In this document: positions 11,679 through 22,949 of the stretch, one piece after another | Layout of the letters: every line of letters begins with the position of its first letter | How positions within the stretch are numbered: the stretch's first letter is position 1 | Source: Diphasiastrum complanatum | Lineage: Eukaryota > Streptophyta > Lycopodiopsida > Lycopodiales > Lycopodiaceae | Assembly (NCBI GenBank): GCA_029204225.1 | Contig: CM055095.1 | Coordinates: forward strand, 9,764,243-9,828,242 | DNA length: 64,000 nt | Reading direction: 5' to 3' | Notes under the pieces: model-generated | Told to the model about the DNA's origin: nothing | Database searches by the model: none | Seen by the model: the letters and a program-made list of their open reading frames with translations, nothing else | Made by a program: the position numbers and the translations under genes

Positions 11679-12770
11679 ATGGCATCTATAAATGCATATC
11701 TTTTGGATACTAATGAAAGGCTCAACAAAACTAACTATTCTATATGGAAAGTTAGAATGGAATCCATCATGATCATGGAAGATCTGATGGAAATTGTAAA
11801 TGGTAAGGAGGGTGAACCTATTCATCCTCAAGAAAAAGCCAAATACATCAAGAGGTGCAATATTGCACTACATTGCATAAAAATGAATGTTGCAAATGAA
11901 CTCTTAAGAGAGGTAGGAGATTGCACTTCAGCTCAAGATGCTTGGGAGACTTTGCAAAAGGTCTATGAATCCAAGAACCAAACTAGAATGTTAGCTTTGA
12001 AGAATCAAATCTATAGAAGCTATCAAAAGAAAGGAGAGAGTGCACATACTTTTGTCCTAAGAGTAAAGGAATTGAACAAAGAGCTAGCCTTTATAGGTGA
12101 TCCTATCAAGGATGAAGAGCTTGTTCAACTCATATTGAATGGACTAAGCTTTTAATTTGACAATTTGGTTCAGGGATATGCAATTATGGGTAAGCTACCC
12201 ATACTTGAAGAACTCCAAGGCACACTCATGGCCGAGGAATCAAGAAGGAGCCAAATGCAAGAGAGGATGGATAGGCTTTCCATCCAAGGTGGAGATGACC
12301 AAGCTCTCTTCACCAAAGGCAAAGTCAAGTCCAAATGCAAAGGATCAACATTCAAGAAGTCTACAAAGCCTGAGGATCAAGAAGGACCCTCAAAGACATC
12401 TCCATCAACCACCAAAGTCAAGAAGGACAAATCAAAGGTGAAGTGCTACTATTGTAGCAAGATGGGGCATTATGCCTCGGAATGCTTCAAGAGGAAGCAA
12501 GATCAAAGCCAAGCCAACATGAGCAAAGAGGAGGAGGAGGAGAGTTCACATGAGGACTCTCTCATGATGTCCATATTTTCTTCAACAAGCTTCAAAGGAG
12601 AAGATCCTTGGTGGATTGACTCGGGTGCTAGTTCACACATGACTAGTAAAAGGGAGTTTTTCTCTTCTCTCTTATCTTATGATGGACCTATAAAGTCTAT
12701 CTATACAGCAAATGATGAAGCTTGTAAGATTGAAGGAGTTGGTAGCATTCCCCTTTGCTTAGGATCTTCC
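11679..12770 (+). pseudogene. Element E gag and protease start
   Basis: Gag opens MASINAYLLDTNERLNKTNY, the typical copia start, continues through a UBN2-like capsid region (YSIWKVRMESIM, AWETLQKVYE, FVLRVKELNKEL), and has a CCHC zinc knuckle CYYCSKMGHYASEC at about 12443-12485. The aspartic protease motif DSGA lies at 12618-12629 (WWIDSGASSHMT). One TAA stop at 12153-12155 interrupts gag, and the same frame resumes at once. Near 12770 the frame shifts to that of the integrase. Gag packages the element RNA; the protease would cut the polyprotein. The start is supported by position after the leader and by family similarity. Confidence 0.9.
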
Positions 12771-12774
12771 AAAA

Positions 12775-14045
12775 AGAAGAAGGTGTTTTGTACATTCCTA
12801 CAATAACAAAGAATCTACTAAGTATTGGCCAAATGGTAGACAATGGTTTCAATGTTGACTTTGCTTCAAATGAATGTTTCATCAAGAAGAAGGGTAAGAT
12901 AGTGGCTAAGGGCACTAGACTTGGCAAACTTTATAAGTTGGATGCATTTGTGGATACTAATGTTGTCATGTTGGCCGAGAAGAGCAAGATATCTACCTTT
13001 ACTTTATGGCACAAAAGACTTGGACATGTCAACTCGGGTTCCATGGAGGCTATGATCAAGGAGGAGTATGCTTTAGGCCTACCAAGGTCTATTGGGAAGG
13101 AAGACAAGGTTTGTGAAGCTTGTGCCTTATCCAAGCCACATAAGAAGGTGTTTCCTAACTCCATCACAAAGTCATCTCATCCTCTTGAACTCATACACTC
13201 GGATGTGCACATTGCTAGCACCAAATCTAATGGAGGTTCATCCATGTTTTTAACCTTCATTGATGACTATTCAAGATATTGTTGGGTGTTCTTACTTTCC
13301 TTCAAGTCTCAAGTATTTGATACTTTTGTAAAGTTCAAGTTGTTTGTGGAAAAGCATCATAATCATAGCATCAAGATTCTTAGAAGTGACAATGGTGGAG
13401 GATTCATCTCCAATGAGTTGAAGGCCTTTTGTGAGGAGGAAGGGATCAAGAAAGAGACTTCTTGTCCTTACACTCCTCAACAAAATGGAGTTGCTGAAAG
13501 AAGGAATAGAACATTATGTGAATGTTCTAAGGCTTTAAGATTAGATGCTTGTTTGCCCAAATCCTTTTGGGGTGAGTCTCTTGTATGTGCAAACTACTTG
13601 ATGAATAGGGTGTCTTGCAAAGCAATTGAAGGCAAAACTCCTTATGAGATGTTGTATGGAAAGAAGCCCAATCTTAATCACTTGAAAGTTTTTGGGTGTA
13701 TATGTTATGTGCATGTGCCGTTGGAAACAAGAACCAAGGAGGATCCATCTTCCACAAGAGGGATCATGCTTGGATATGCAAGCTCAAGCAAGGGCTACAA
13801 AGTCTATCTCCCATCCTTGAACAAATTTGTTGTTTCAAGGGATGTCATCTTTGATGAACATCATATGCATATGCTTGAAGAAGGCTCAAGTGCTCCAACA
13901 ATCAAGAAGAAGATGGCCGAGGAGCAAGATCTTGGTTTTGAGGAGGAGCTCATGGAGGAGCAAGCACCAAACCCACCTATCACACCAAGGAGATCTTCAA
14001 GGGCAAAAGTGGAGCCATCAAGGCTCACATATCAAGGCAAAGGAC
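12775..14045 (+). pseudogene. Element E integrase
   Basis: Open frame carrying the pre-integrase zinc region (LWHKRLGHVNSGSM followed by CEACALSKPHKK), then the DDE core: HSDVH (first Asp), LRSDNGGGF (second Asp) and QQNGVAERRNRT (catalytic Glu). MLGYASSSKGYKVY and SRDVIFDE follow, as in the copia integrase C-terminal part. It would insert element DNA into the genome. All three catalytic residues appear present. The frame is lost near 14030, where the linker to reverse transcriptase begins in frame 3. Confidence 0.92.
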
Positions 14046-15627
14046 ATCTCATCCACTTCTTATGCTTTATCTAGTTTTGAAGAACCATCTAATGTTGAAG
14101 ATGCATTGAACTCCAAAGAATGGTATAAAGCTATGTTGGATGAGTATGATGCCTTGATTGAGAATGAAACTTGGTTGCTTGTTGAGAGACCTCAAAGGAA
14201 TGTAATAGGATGCAAGTGGGTCTTCAAGCTTAAGTTGAATGCAAATGGGAGTGTTAACAGACATAAAGCAAGATTAGTTGCAAAAGGTTATGCTCAAGAG
14301 AGAGGGATAGACTATGAGGAAACTTTTGCACCCGTGGCCAAGATGGTCACAATAAGGCTAATCATTGCACTTGCATCACATTTTGGATGGATTCTATGTC
14401 AAATGGATGTCTCTAATGCTTTCTTGAATGGTTTTTTAGAAGAGGATATCTATATGGAGCAGCCACAAGGGTTCATCAAGCATGGAATGGAGAACAAAGT
14501 ATGCCATCTCCAAAGAAGCATCTATGGCTTGAAGCAAGCCTCGAGATCTTGGAATTCAAGACTACATTGCTATCTTATTTCACTTTCTTTTGCTCAAAGT
14601 GAATATGATCCCACTCTTTACATTAAGCTTGATGATGTTGGTATTGTACTTTTACTCATTTATGTAGATGACATCATCATTAGTGGAAATAGTGTTGATG
14701 GTATTGAAAAAATCAAGATAGATCTATCCTTAGAGTTCAAGATGGTAGATCTAGGGCATCCTCACTTCATCTTAGGCATAGAAGTACTTAGAGGGTCTGA
14801 TTTTATCTTTATAAGTCAAGTAAACTATGCTCAAAGTCTTTTGAAGGAGTTTAAGATGGAAGTATGCAAAAGTATTGACACACCAATGGAGCAAGATGTA
14901 AAAGTGCCAAATGAAGATGATGAAAGATCCTTCATGGACATCACTTTGTTTAGGCAGCTTATAGGTTCCTTAATGTGGATCACTATAACTAGACCAGATC
15001 TTAGCTTTAGTGTATGTAGGTTGAGCCAATCCATGCAAAAGCCATTGAATATCCATTGGAAAAAGGCTAAGAGGATTCTAAGATACGTCTCGGGTACATT
15101 AGATTTTGGGATTCTATATAGAGGAGATGTGATTAACTTTCATGCATTTAGTGATTCAGATTTTGCAGGGGACAAGAGGGATAGGAAATCAACAAGTGCC
15201 TATTCAACTTTCATAGGAGAAGGTGTGGTTTCATGGCTTTCAGAAAAAGCAAGAAACTATATCTGTATCTTCAACCGAGGCCGAGTACAAAGCTTTGACA
15301 ACCACTACAAAGGAGGTACTTTGGATCAAGAGATTATTGGTGGAACTAAAGATCATGGATTCAGAGGAGGCACCAATCATCTACAATGACAATATATCAG
15401 CCCAACACCTTGCATCTAACCCAATCTTCCATGCAAGATCTAAGCACATTGAGATATGCCATCACTTTGTGAGAGAAATGGTGCAAGCCAAGGAGATTGC
15501 TTTGGAGCATGTTCCAAGCAATGAATGTGTAGCTGATCTACTTACTAAACCACTTCAAAAGACACCTTTTATGAAGTTCAGATCATCACTTGGAGTGATT
15601 AGTAAAGCAATGATTGAACCAAGCTAG
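14045..15627 (+). pseudogene. Element E reverse transcriptase and RNase H
   Basis: RVT_2-type reverse transcriptase: EWYKAMLDEYDAL, GCKWVFKLK, HKARLVAKGYAQERG, CQMDVSNAFLNG, YGLKQASRSW, the catalytic YVDD at 14661-14672, and TRPDLSFSV. RNase H follows: FSDSDFAGDKRDRKSTSAY, then, after a 1-bp shift near 15240, SVSSTEAEYKAL, HIEICHHFVREM and ADLLTKPL. It ends at 15627, close to the polypurine tract. Apart from the two frame changes at its edges the domain is whole, and is the best-preserved copia RT in the window. Confidence 0.92.
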
Positions 15628-15628
15628 A

Positions 15629-15641
15629 TAGCGAGGAGGAG
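15629..15641 (+). promoter_or_regulatory. Polypurine tract, element E
   Basis: Purine-rich AGCGAGGAGGAG directly precedes the 3' LTR, in the position where plus-strand DNA synthesis is primed in LTR retrotransposons. Confidence 0.75.
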
Positions 15642-16323
15642 TATTAAAAATTCACAATTCTAGCTTGACTAGTTTTGGTCATATGACTTGTAAATAGTTA
15701 GATGGTCATGATGTGGCTTGTCACACGTGCCAAATAGCATAGGATTCCATTCATAAGGATGTTCTCAAGTAGACCTAAGTGTTATAACCTTTGGAATGAG
15801 TCCAAATTATGCTTAGATACAAGGGAGAAAAAATAGGAGCTATTTTTGGTAATTTTTGCATTGTTGAGGGATCTCCAAGATGCCAACCTTAACTTGGTAG
15901 GGATGAAAGATCCACCAAAATTAGAATTAGGGATAGGTTTAGGGCTACTCATACCTGCCCAAAACCGTGATGGATCATGTATATATAGGTGATGATATCT
16001 CACCAAAATCAATCAAGCAATTTCATGTTTTTTCTCTCATAATGGTGCAATTGCTCTCTATGTTCATAATTGTTTGAGTACTTGTGATTACTAATGATTA
16101 TAGGATTGAATGTAGGTCTGGTGTACAGTACTCAGACTGTGGGAGGCTGTACTTTCACACGTGTGAAGCCTTCTTCAAGGATTTGGGCCATTTAGTGAGG
16201 TTCAAGCATAGATTTTTGATGGATTTTGATGGTTCAACTTGTGCTAATCTTATGAAATCATAATCTATTGTTTCCCTCATCATTTCAAGTGTTTTAGGAT
16301 CCTTATTTGCTGTAATTTTTACA
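15642..16323 (+). repeat. 3' LTR of copia element E
   Basis: Near-identical to 10187-10867. Differences seen by eye include the terminal TG changed to TA, a single-base C insertion in the CCTGCC/CCTGCCC stretch and a few substitutions. It ends in TTTTTACA, followed immediately by TGGTATCAGAGC. Confidence 0.93.
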
Positions 16324-16606
16324 TGGTATCAGAGCCTAAAGGCTGAAATGAGCTAAATCCTTTCATAGAGGAGGCTTTCTAGCATTCAAGGAGAGGGAAG
16401 ATCAGAGTTTTGGGGACTCTTCAAGGCTGTTCTAAGGTGTAGTAGACACCTCCTAAAGTGATTTAGGTTCAGTCCAACCATTGCTTGACTTATGCACCAA
16501 ATTAGATCAATTTTTCATCAATTTTGATCATTTTTTGCTTGTGATTGGATAGTAGATTGTGTTGCATTCTCATTAAGTTCCATTTAGATCTTTTACAAGT
16601 GATTTT
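16324..16606 (+). mobile_element. Second leader copy after the 3' LTR of element E
   Basis: Begins with the primer binding site and the next bases of the element leader (matching 10868-10903), then jumps to sequence matching 11148-11393, so about 244 bp are missing. It stops abruptly at 16606 where gypsy sequence begins. The 3' LTR of E is therefore also positioned as a 5' LTR of a second, truncated element. Confidence 0.88.
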
Positions 16607-17870
16607 CAAACAAAGAAAAATTCATGCCATTTTGTCGAGAATGTGGATATGGACATTGCTATAAAGACTGTGCAGCCAGACCAAAAGTACCATCTACAAC
16701 GACTCTGGTGAACATGATTTTCATCAAACCAAGACAAGTAGTTCGACCAATGTTACGAAGATCCAACGATGAACCCGCTTCACCCATAATGGTTGTCACA
16801 AGAGCTCAAAAGTAAAAAGAAGTTTCTCTTGAACCCGTAGTCAAAAATAAATAAATACCATAATATGAGACAATGGATAAAAGACATTCAAGAAGAATAA
16901 ACAATACAAAATGCTAGAGTTGCTACTATGAATCCTCCTGTGCAAGTTGTGCCAATGAATCTACCCGATTCTTTGCAAAGGTCGCATCAAAGAACTGATG
17001 TAAATACTCAGTTACAGCAACGTGTAGAACCATTCAAGATGATAGAATCAGAGATCTCACAAATAGAGTTCATTGTGAATAACTTTTCAAGTAAGATGGA
17101 TATAACTCTGGGTGAGTGATTGTGGTTGGTACCTCATGCCCAAGAAGTACTATCAGATCGATTTACCAAGACAGAGACCAAAATCCAATGTGAATCGTTA
17201 TATTTTGCGAGATTTGAAGAGTCAAATGAGATTCTCAATATAGGGGCAACGTTGGAAACTGAGCAGCACAATATCACCTTGCCAATTCAACATAAATACT
17301 TTGATTGAGAGGCATCCATGATAGATGGAGGATCTGGAGTTAATTTCATTTCTTCCAAACGTTGTGCAAAGTGGGGTTTTTTTGCAATCAAGTTGGCTAA
17401 TCAGTTGAGTGTCGAGCTCAAAGGAATCGGATTTTATTGGGACGTCCTTGATTACGAGTTGCGCAAGTAATTTGCGCAAGTAATTCATATTTGAGAAATG
17501 GGCCATTACATATTATTGATCCAACCAGATTAAAGTTCTGGCGGATTCCATATCGACCTCCAACGAAACCGCCAAAAGCAGTCATATCGAAGGAAGGCAA
17601 GCCATCAGGACCTATGACGAAAAATGATTCAAAAATTGGTGAGCAAGTTGTCGTGCCACCTTTGTTGGACAAAGTTAAAGGAAAGATGGATGTAAATCTT
17701 GATGCCTAAAGTTAAATCTCTTTGAAGTTACAAACACCGCTGGCCAAGAAATCCATAAGTAAAACTAAAGTTAACTCCTTAGAACAAAAACGAGCAGATG
17801 AAGTGCATTTCAGGCGTTACACTTTTGATGACATGGCCATTATCTTACCAAAAGCTCTTCAAGCCCATGA
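16607..17870 (+). pseudogene. Gypsy gag-pol remnant, family D
   Basis: Shattered copy of element D. FMPFCRECGYGHCYKDC near 16622-16670 matches the D knuckle, MVVTRAQK at about 16791-16814 matches D, and a decayed protease region follows (17320-17400). At about 17450-17500 the sequence jumps from the LRVAQV motif to PTRLKFW, deleting what in D is about 450 bp. The remainder matches the D segment ending VPPLLDK and FRRYTFDDMAIILPKA. Many stops and frame changes; no LTRs. Confidence 0.8.
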
Positions 17871-18455
17871 AACTTTCCTAACACAACTATGTTTGCTATA
17901 TAAACTATTGTTGGGTTCACGAGAGATACAATCATGCAAAAGGACCCATCCCATCCCTTTATCCAATTGCCAGCCTCTGCTTTCAAAGAGAGCTCTCTTG
18001 ACATTTTTGGATTTTGGAGTGTATGCATATTGGTGCTATGTGTACAGTTTTTTAACATTACCAATCTCGAGCTCATGTCATGCGATTCCAAGCTAGTGCA
18101 TCGTTTTAGGCCACATATGTCACCAATTCTAAACTCATGCCTGACATTGAAGGCTAGAGATTTTTCAGTGCCACCAATTATCCGGTCATGCATGCAGTTC
18201 CGAGTTGATGCATGCAATGCACCTTTTCGCACGACAATCTTTTCAAAAGTCTTGTGAATGCATAATGCCCTACATCTCTAAGCATCTTTAGGGTGGACTT
18301 TTCTGCAAACAAGACAATGCCCAGAAAAAGCTCAACTTAATGTGAAACGACCGTTAAATTCTTGCCTTCTTGCAAATGCAAAACAATTGGATCGGGACCA
18401 ATCTTCAAGGGGGCATCGCCAGCCGCTATTACAGAATAATAATATACCTTATATT
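17871..18455 (+). other. Upstream region of the PEX11 gene
   Basis: No ORF with recognisable domains. It should hold the PEX11 promoter, but I see no clear TATA box at a convincing distance. Several CATG and TCATGCATG words occur around 18070-18200. Confidence 0.35.

Positions 18456-18460
<5 letters not shown>

Positions 18461-18486
<26 letters not shown>
18461..18486 (+). repeat. (GA)n microsatellite in the PEX11 5' UTR
   Basis: About 13 GA units ending roughly 20 bp before the start codon. GA tracts in 5' leaders are common in plants. Here an upstream ATG at 18455 reads through the tract in frame, giving an Arg-Glu run that I do not consider part of the protein. Confidence 0.85.
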
Positions 18487-18489
<3 letters not shown>

Positions 18490-18505
18490 TGTTATTTGGC
18501 TGGGG

Positions 18506-18874
18506 ATGGCGGCAGCTTCTTCCGCTGGATCGGAAGGGGCGAAGAGGCCCTTTCTGCTGCACCTGGAGGCCTACCTTGCTCGGCGCGATGGCGTGGACAA
18601 GCTTCTGAAGATCATGCGCTACACTTCCAAGCTCCTCATCTCCTCCCAACACCTTGTGGCCAACACCAACCCTGCCGTGGTTGCCAGGCTGAGGGAGTTC
18701 GAGGCCAGTGTGGGCACCAGCAGGAAGGCTTTCCGCTTGGGAAAATTTGTGCAGGACCTGAATGCGCTGCGGGGAAGTAGCAGCAATTTCAGTTCCAAGG
18801 AAGGAATTCTTGAGCTCATTGCTTATGGTGGCGAAGGAATCTACTATTTTGTTGAACAATTTATCTGGCTGGTA

Positions 18875-18906
<32 letters not shown>

Positions 18907-19699
18907 GTGAAGATGTTCCTCTTGATTATTAATTCGTTTATAAAAATCTGCCATTTATATTAAATTTGTACGTAAAGATGCTCCCCTTCATATCAAATTT
19001 GTGCGTGAAGATGCTGCCTTTAGTATCTAATTTGTATGCAAAGATGCTCCCCTTATATCTTATTTGTATGTGAAGATGTTTGCCTCTGTATTTAAATTAT
19101 ATGCACAAATGCTCCCATTCGTATCTAATTTGTAAGTGAAGATGCTCCCCTTTAAATCAATTTATATGTAAAGATGCTCCCATCTATATTTAGTTTGTCT
19201 GCCCTTTTTATCTAATGTGTATGTCAACTTGCTTCCATTTATGGCTACAAAGATGCTCCCCTTTGCGTCAAACTTGTATGTAACGATGCCCTTTTCTCTG
19301 TAACAGGCCAAGGCAGGGCTCATTGACAAACGCTATTCTAAGAAGTTGCAGAAGCTGAGCGCTTGGGCTGAATTCATAGGCTATTTTGGCAGTGTCAGTC
19401 TCAAGGCTTTGGAAATATTAGCACTACTTGATCAAGAAACAAAAATTATCGATGGGTTCCGGAAGAAGAGTGAAGGAGGTGAAAAGGAACTACCTGCAGA
19501 TTTAGCGAAGCAGCTTCACAAGTTGCAAGCAAAAAGGTTCATGAAGGCATTGTCACTTATACAGGATTTTGCAGACAGTCTTCTTTCCTTGAGTGATATT
19601 TTAGATGAAAGGGGGGTGCTAGCAAACCCCTCTTTATTGGCATTTTCAGGGCTTGTTTCTGCTTTGATTAGTGCTCATAAAAATTGGCTAAGCTCATAG
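18506..19699 (+). CDS. PEX11A: Peroxin 11, PEX11A-like (two exons)
   Basis: Peroxisomal membrane protein that drives elongation and division of peroxisomes. Exon 1 is 18506-18871 and exon 2 is 19307-19699, joined in phase 0 by a GT-AG intron (donor CTG|GTACT, acceptor TAACAG|GCC), giving 252 residues, close to the usual PEX11 length. Family hallmarks: [21 protein letters not shown] at residues about 19-39, [18 protein letters not shown] near 75-92, the [15 protein letters not shown] segment at the end of exon 1, [13 protein letters not shown] early in exon 2, and a C-terminal hydrophobic [18 protein letters not shown]. From memory this pattern is nearer Arabidopsis PEX11A than PEX11C-E. The start at 18506 has G at -3 and +4 and lies just after the GA tract. 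No stops or frameshifts, so this looks like an intact gene. Confidence 0.93.
18903..19300 (+). repeat. Minisatellite of about 33 bp in the PEX11 intron
   Basis: About ten imperfect units built around AAGATGCTCCCCTT then ATATCTAATTTGTATGTG. They fill most of the intron between a (CT)n(CA)n run just inside the donor and the acceptor. Units vary by substitution and small indels. Confidence 0.88.
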
Positions 19700-22600
19700 A
19701 GACATGATCTTGTACTGATCATCCACCTCTTACCATTAACAGCTATGTTTACCCCTCCAAGTTCTACATTTTCCACTATTCAATACCTTTATTGAGTGTG
19801 ATTTCGTCAGGCTTGACTGACATGTCCCAAATTTCCTAAATGGCAAAAGGAAGCTTTCCATGGTCAATGTATTGCTGGTGTGCATCTGTTGGTCTCAAAC
19901 TCATGCTGTGCCATTTTTTGAGATTAAGACCTGTCACCTGACCTCTGTGATGGCTTTTACGAGTTACAAAAGTTTAGACTCATCATTAAGAAACTCCTAA
20001 CATCTCCTAAGATTACTATTATGGTTTTAGGCAAAGATTGGGTGGTGAATGCATGAGCAATTTGAAGAGCGTCATTTTATGGGTATGGAATTTTTAGTTC
20101 TCAATGAACAATTCTGGAATTTTTGAATTAATCTTACCATTAGGAAACAATATCAGATTGGATTAGCCCAACCACCTTTTCTGATTTTTCAGAACTTCTA
20201 AGTTCCAGTGTTGATGTAAGCAAGTAACTCATGATGCAATTAAAATCATTCACTAACATTCTGTTTAAACTTATGAATCCTGTTCGTGCAGCAAATTGAT
20301 GGCATACATGTCTTGGATAGTCATAGATGCACACGCGAATTGATACTTAGGCCAGGTGGTATCCACACTCATTTCTATCGTGACCTCCACACATGCTAGA
20401 ATCTCACTCCACACATCACAATTGAGAGAATCCACTCTAGTTTGGTTGAGAGAATCTTTAACCCTAGCACAGAATTATTTAGATCTACCTCTTGACTTTG
20501 TGACTCATGGATATATGTGCCACTTGTCACTTGGGAGTCTAGTTCTCAACACCCCTAGACTCTAGGAACCTTGAGAAAATTACACAACCGTCCTAGTAGA
20601 CATAAGTAGAACCTCAAGGTGTATTTATTTCATTGGCAGGGTGCACCTGAAAATAGATCATCCTAAGATAGACTCCTACTTGGTTTGATCAATAATGTGT
20701 CACATAGTTTGATGAATAATGTGTCACATAGTTTTGTGCGGTGCATTAAATTACACTTGTGTTTGAGTTGTTTGCTTGATGATGTGATGTGGGTACAAAG
20801 CCTTAGTTCTTTGTTTATGATCTATTCCAAGAAAGCGTGTAAAGAGTTCTATATGGGAGTAGAGTTGTGTGTGCATCTTAAACCATGTCGAAATTTCTCC
20901 AATATGGTATCGAAGTTTATTGTATGCCAACCATTTTCCTACATGATATTGGAGTCAAAGGTAGGATCTTGACTTCTTGAGTCCTTCTATGATGTTCCTA
21001 CAGTGTTTTGAATTTGTACTTTGGAATAGTACTTGAGGTAAGAAAGTCCCTCAATATGCAGTAAAGAGATGAGGCATCCCTCTTGTCTTGTAAAACCCTA
21101 AAATGTTCAGAGATACCCTAAAAGTGTGCCGGGTGCAATAACCCTAGCATGATGTCTTAACAATGTTGTGATATCTTGCAATTATAATTGTGGAGAAAAA
21201 CCTCAAATCGAGTATTGTGGAAATTGGTGCCAACTTTGTCTGTGGACTATGAAACCCTGCACTATTTTTGTGAGAGAAAATGAGGAAGTCTTGTGAGGTC
21301 CTAGAACGAGGTTGGAGAAAATTGTCGCATGTGCTCCAAGAAAGTCCTAGTGGACTGTTCTCATTATCAATAACCATTCAATGCATAACTTGCAAAGCAC
21401 ATAGAAATGAAGTATGACATATTTTGTTTTTAGAAGCCATACAAGGGAGCTGGTACATTAACCAAAAGAGCAAAACGATTTGAAAACTCCCACATTTAAA
21501 TGATTGAAAGCAATCGTGTATTCTACAAATCACTAAATTGCATGCAATCTTCAAGAAGGGGGTACTTTGCTTACAATAGTCTCACAAAGAGCTATTGAAG
21601 CCATTATAAAGAGCAAAGACGAGTTGAATGCACCTTTGCATCACTTGTTACTAGAAATTGCATTTACATGAAGTAGTATCATACCAAGGGAGCTAAAAAG
21701 TCTAGGTGCATAGTTGGAGAAAGTTAAGGGTGGCATCGACACTAGCCAAAAGGAATGTGATTACTCCATATCATTCCAAAACATCAACCAGAGAAAGAGT
21801 CAAGTAGGTGCAAGTGACATCAAACCTTAAATTGATGGGAAAAAATCTACAAGTTAAGTTGTTTGAAAGTACATTTTTGTAGTTGTATCTTGAGTGACGA
21901 TGGATCTACTTACATTGTTGGCTTGCTAAGTAGATCAAAAGGAAACTCAAAAGTCAACCATCGCTAAAAGCTATTGCATAAGAATAAAGTATGCTTGAAT
22001 CCTTGGAAAAACCTTGAAGAAGAAGAAGCTATCTTCAAAAAAGAAATAAATTCTCTAGAGCATACAAAACAAGAGAACTTTGCATGCATGTTTGTGTTGA
22101 AATTAATAAAAAGTAAATGACAACTGTGATGTTATTGAGAAAAAAAAGTTATTATCAAAATGTGAGAAATAGATTATCGAGGTGTTAGATTGCTTTGCAT
22201 GTAAATTTTGAAGGAAAGTTTTGGTTGTATATTTTTGTGAGTATTAAAAAAATTTCATGCAACAAGGTGCTTGTTGTCCACATGGAGTAAGCATAGCTAA
22301 ATCTTTCTGGTTTGGGTTTGGGTAGCAAGCAGCTATTGTCAAGTGTGGTCTAGTAAGGTGAAAGCATGGTTTGTACCTTGGTGGGGTGCAAGACTACACA
22401 ATTGATTTTATAGAGGGCCTATTGATGAGAAGGGTACCCCCTTGAGATGATTGTAGCACATAAGTAGTCTCTTGATGTATATGTTAGTTGCAAATTGTTC
22501 AACTGTTTGTATAGGGAACTTGATGAGTTAGTGTGATTTCAAGCCACTATCAAGGCAATTGTGCATATAAGTGGTATGAGACACTTGGGCATGTGACACT

Positions 22601-22905
22601 TGGCATCGACCTTGAAGTTGAGTGAGGTGTAATTGGGCTTACAAGTTGTTCATCGAGATGAATCGAGAAAATATGAAACACTGACTCCCAAAAACACATG
22701 TCCAAGAATACTCACAAGGCCTGCTACTCAAACTGGTAACCTACATTTACCAGGTGCTACCATATACCCTCGATACAGCCAATAGAGATGTGACCAAAAT
22801 GAGAATTTTAATTCATGAAAAGAAAAAAGTTAAAGAAACAAGTATTATTTTGGATATTGAACAATGTGACATACCTCCCATTGATCCAGACATTGTCAAT
22901 AATAA
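19700..22905. other. PEX11 3' flank, mostly featureless
   Basis: Presumed 3' UTR followed by intergenic DNA. A short tandem pair of a TTTGATSAATAATGTGTCACATAG-like unit lies near 20683-20735. Other ORFs are short and show no recognised domain. Confidence 0.5.
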
Positions 22906-22948
22906 TATTAGCACTACTTGATCAAGAAACAAAAATAATAGATGGGAA
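22906..22948 (+). pseudogene. Short copy of PEX11 exon 2
   Basis: About 42 bp nearly identical to part of PEX11 exon 2 (around 19414-19456), encoding [12 protein letters not shown] in both places. The two seen differences are near the right end (AATAATAG versus AATTATCG). Flanking bases are unrelated. Too short to be a gene. Confidence 0.85.
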
Positions 22949-22949
22949 A

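Larger units (their letters stand above)
10187..16323 (+). mobile_element. Nearly complete Ty1/copia element E
   Basis: About 6.1 kb with two LTRs of roughly 681 bp, an initiator-Met tRNA-type primer binding site, gag, protease, integrase, reverse transcriptase/RNase H in copia order, and a purine-rich tract before the 3' LTR. By eye the LTRs differ at only about six positions, which suggests recent insertion or gene conversion. The coding region nevertheless has one in-frame stop (12153-12155) and frameshifts near 12770, 14030 and 15240. The base after the 3' LTR is another primer binding site rather than flanking host DNA, so no target-site duplication can be assigned. Once active it would have moved by reverse transcription; as read here it could not make an intact polyprotein. 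Confidence 0.93.

Noticed and set aside
18455..18505. Upstream ATG extending PEX11 by an Arg-Glu run
   Set aside because: The extension is just the GA microsatellite; the protein similarity begins after the ATG at 18506.
18903..19300. Possible CRISPR-like array
   Set aside because: Units are contiguous and diverged with no unique spacers, inside a plant intron; it is a minisatellite.
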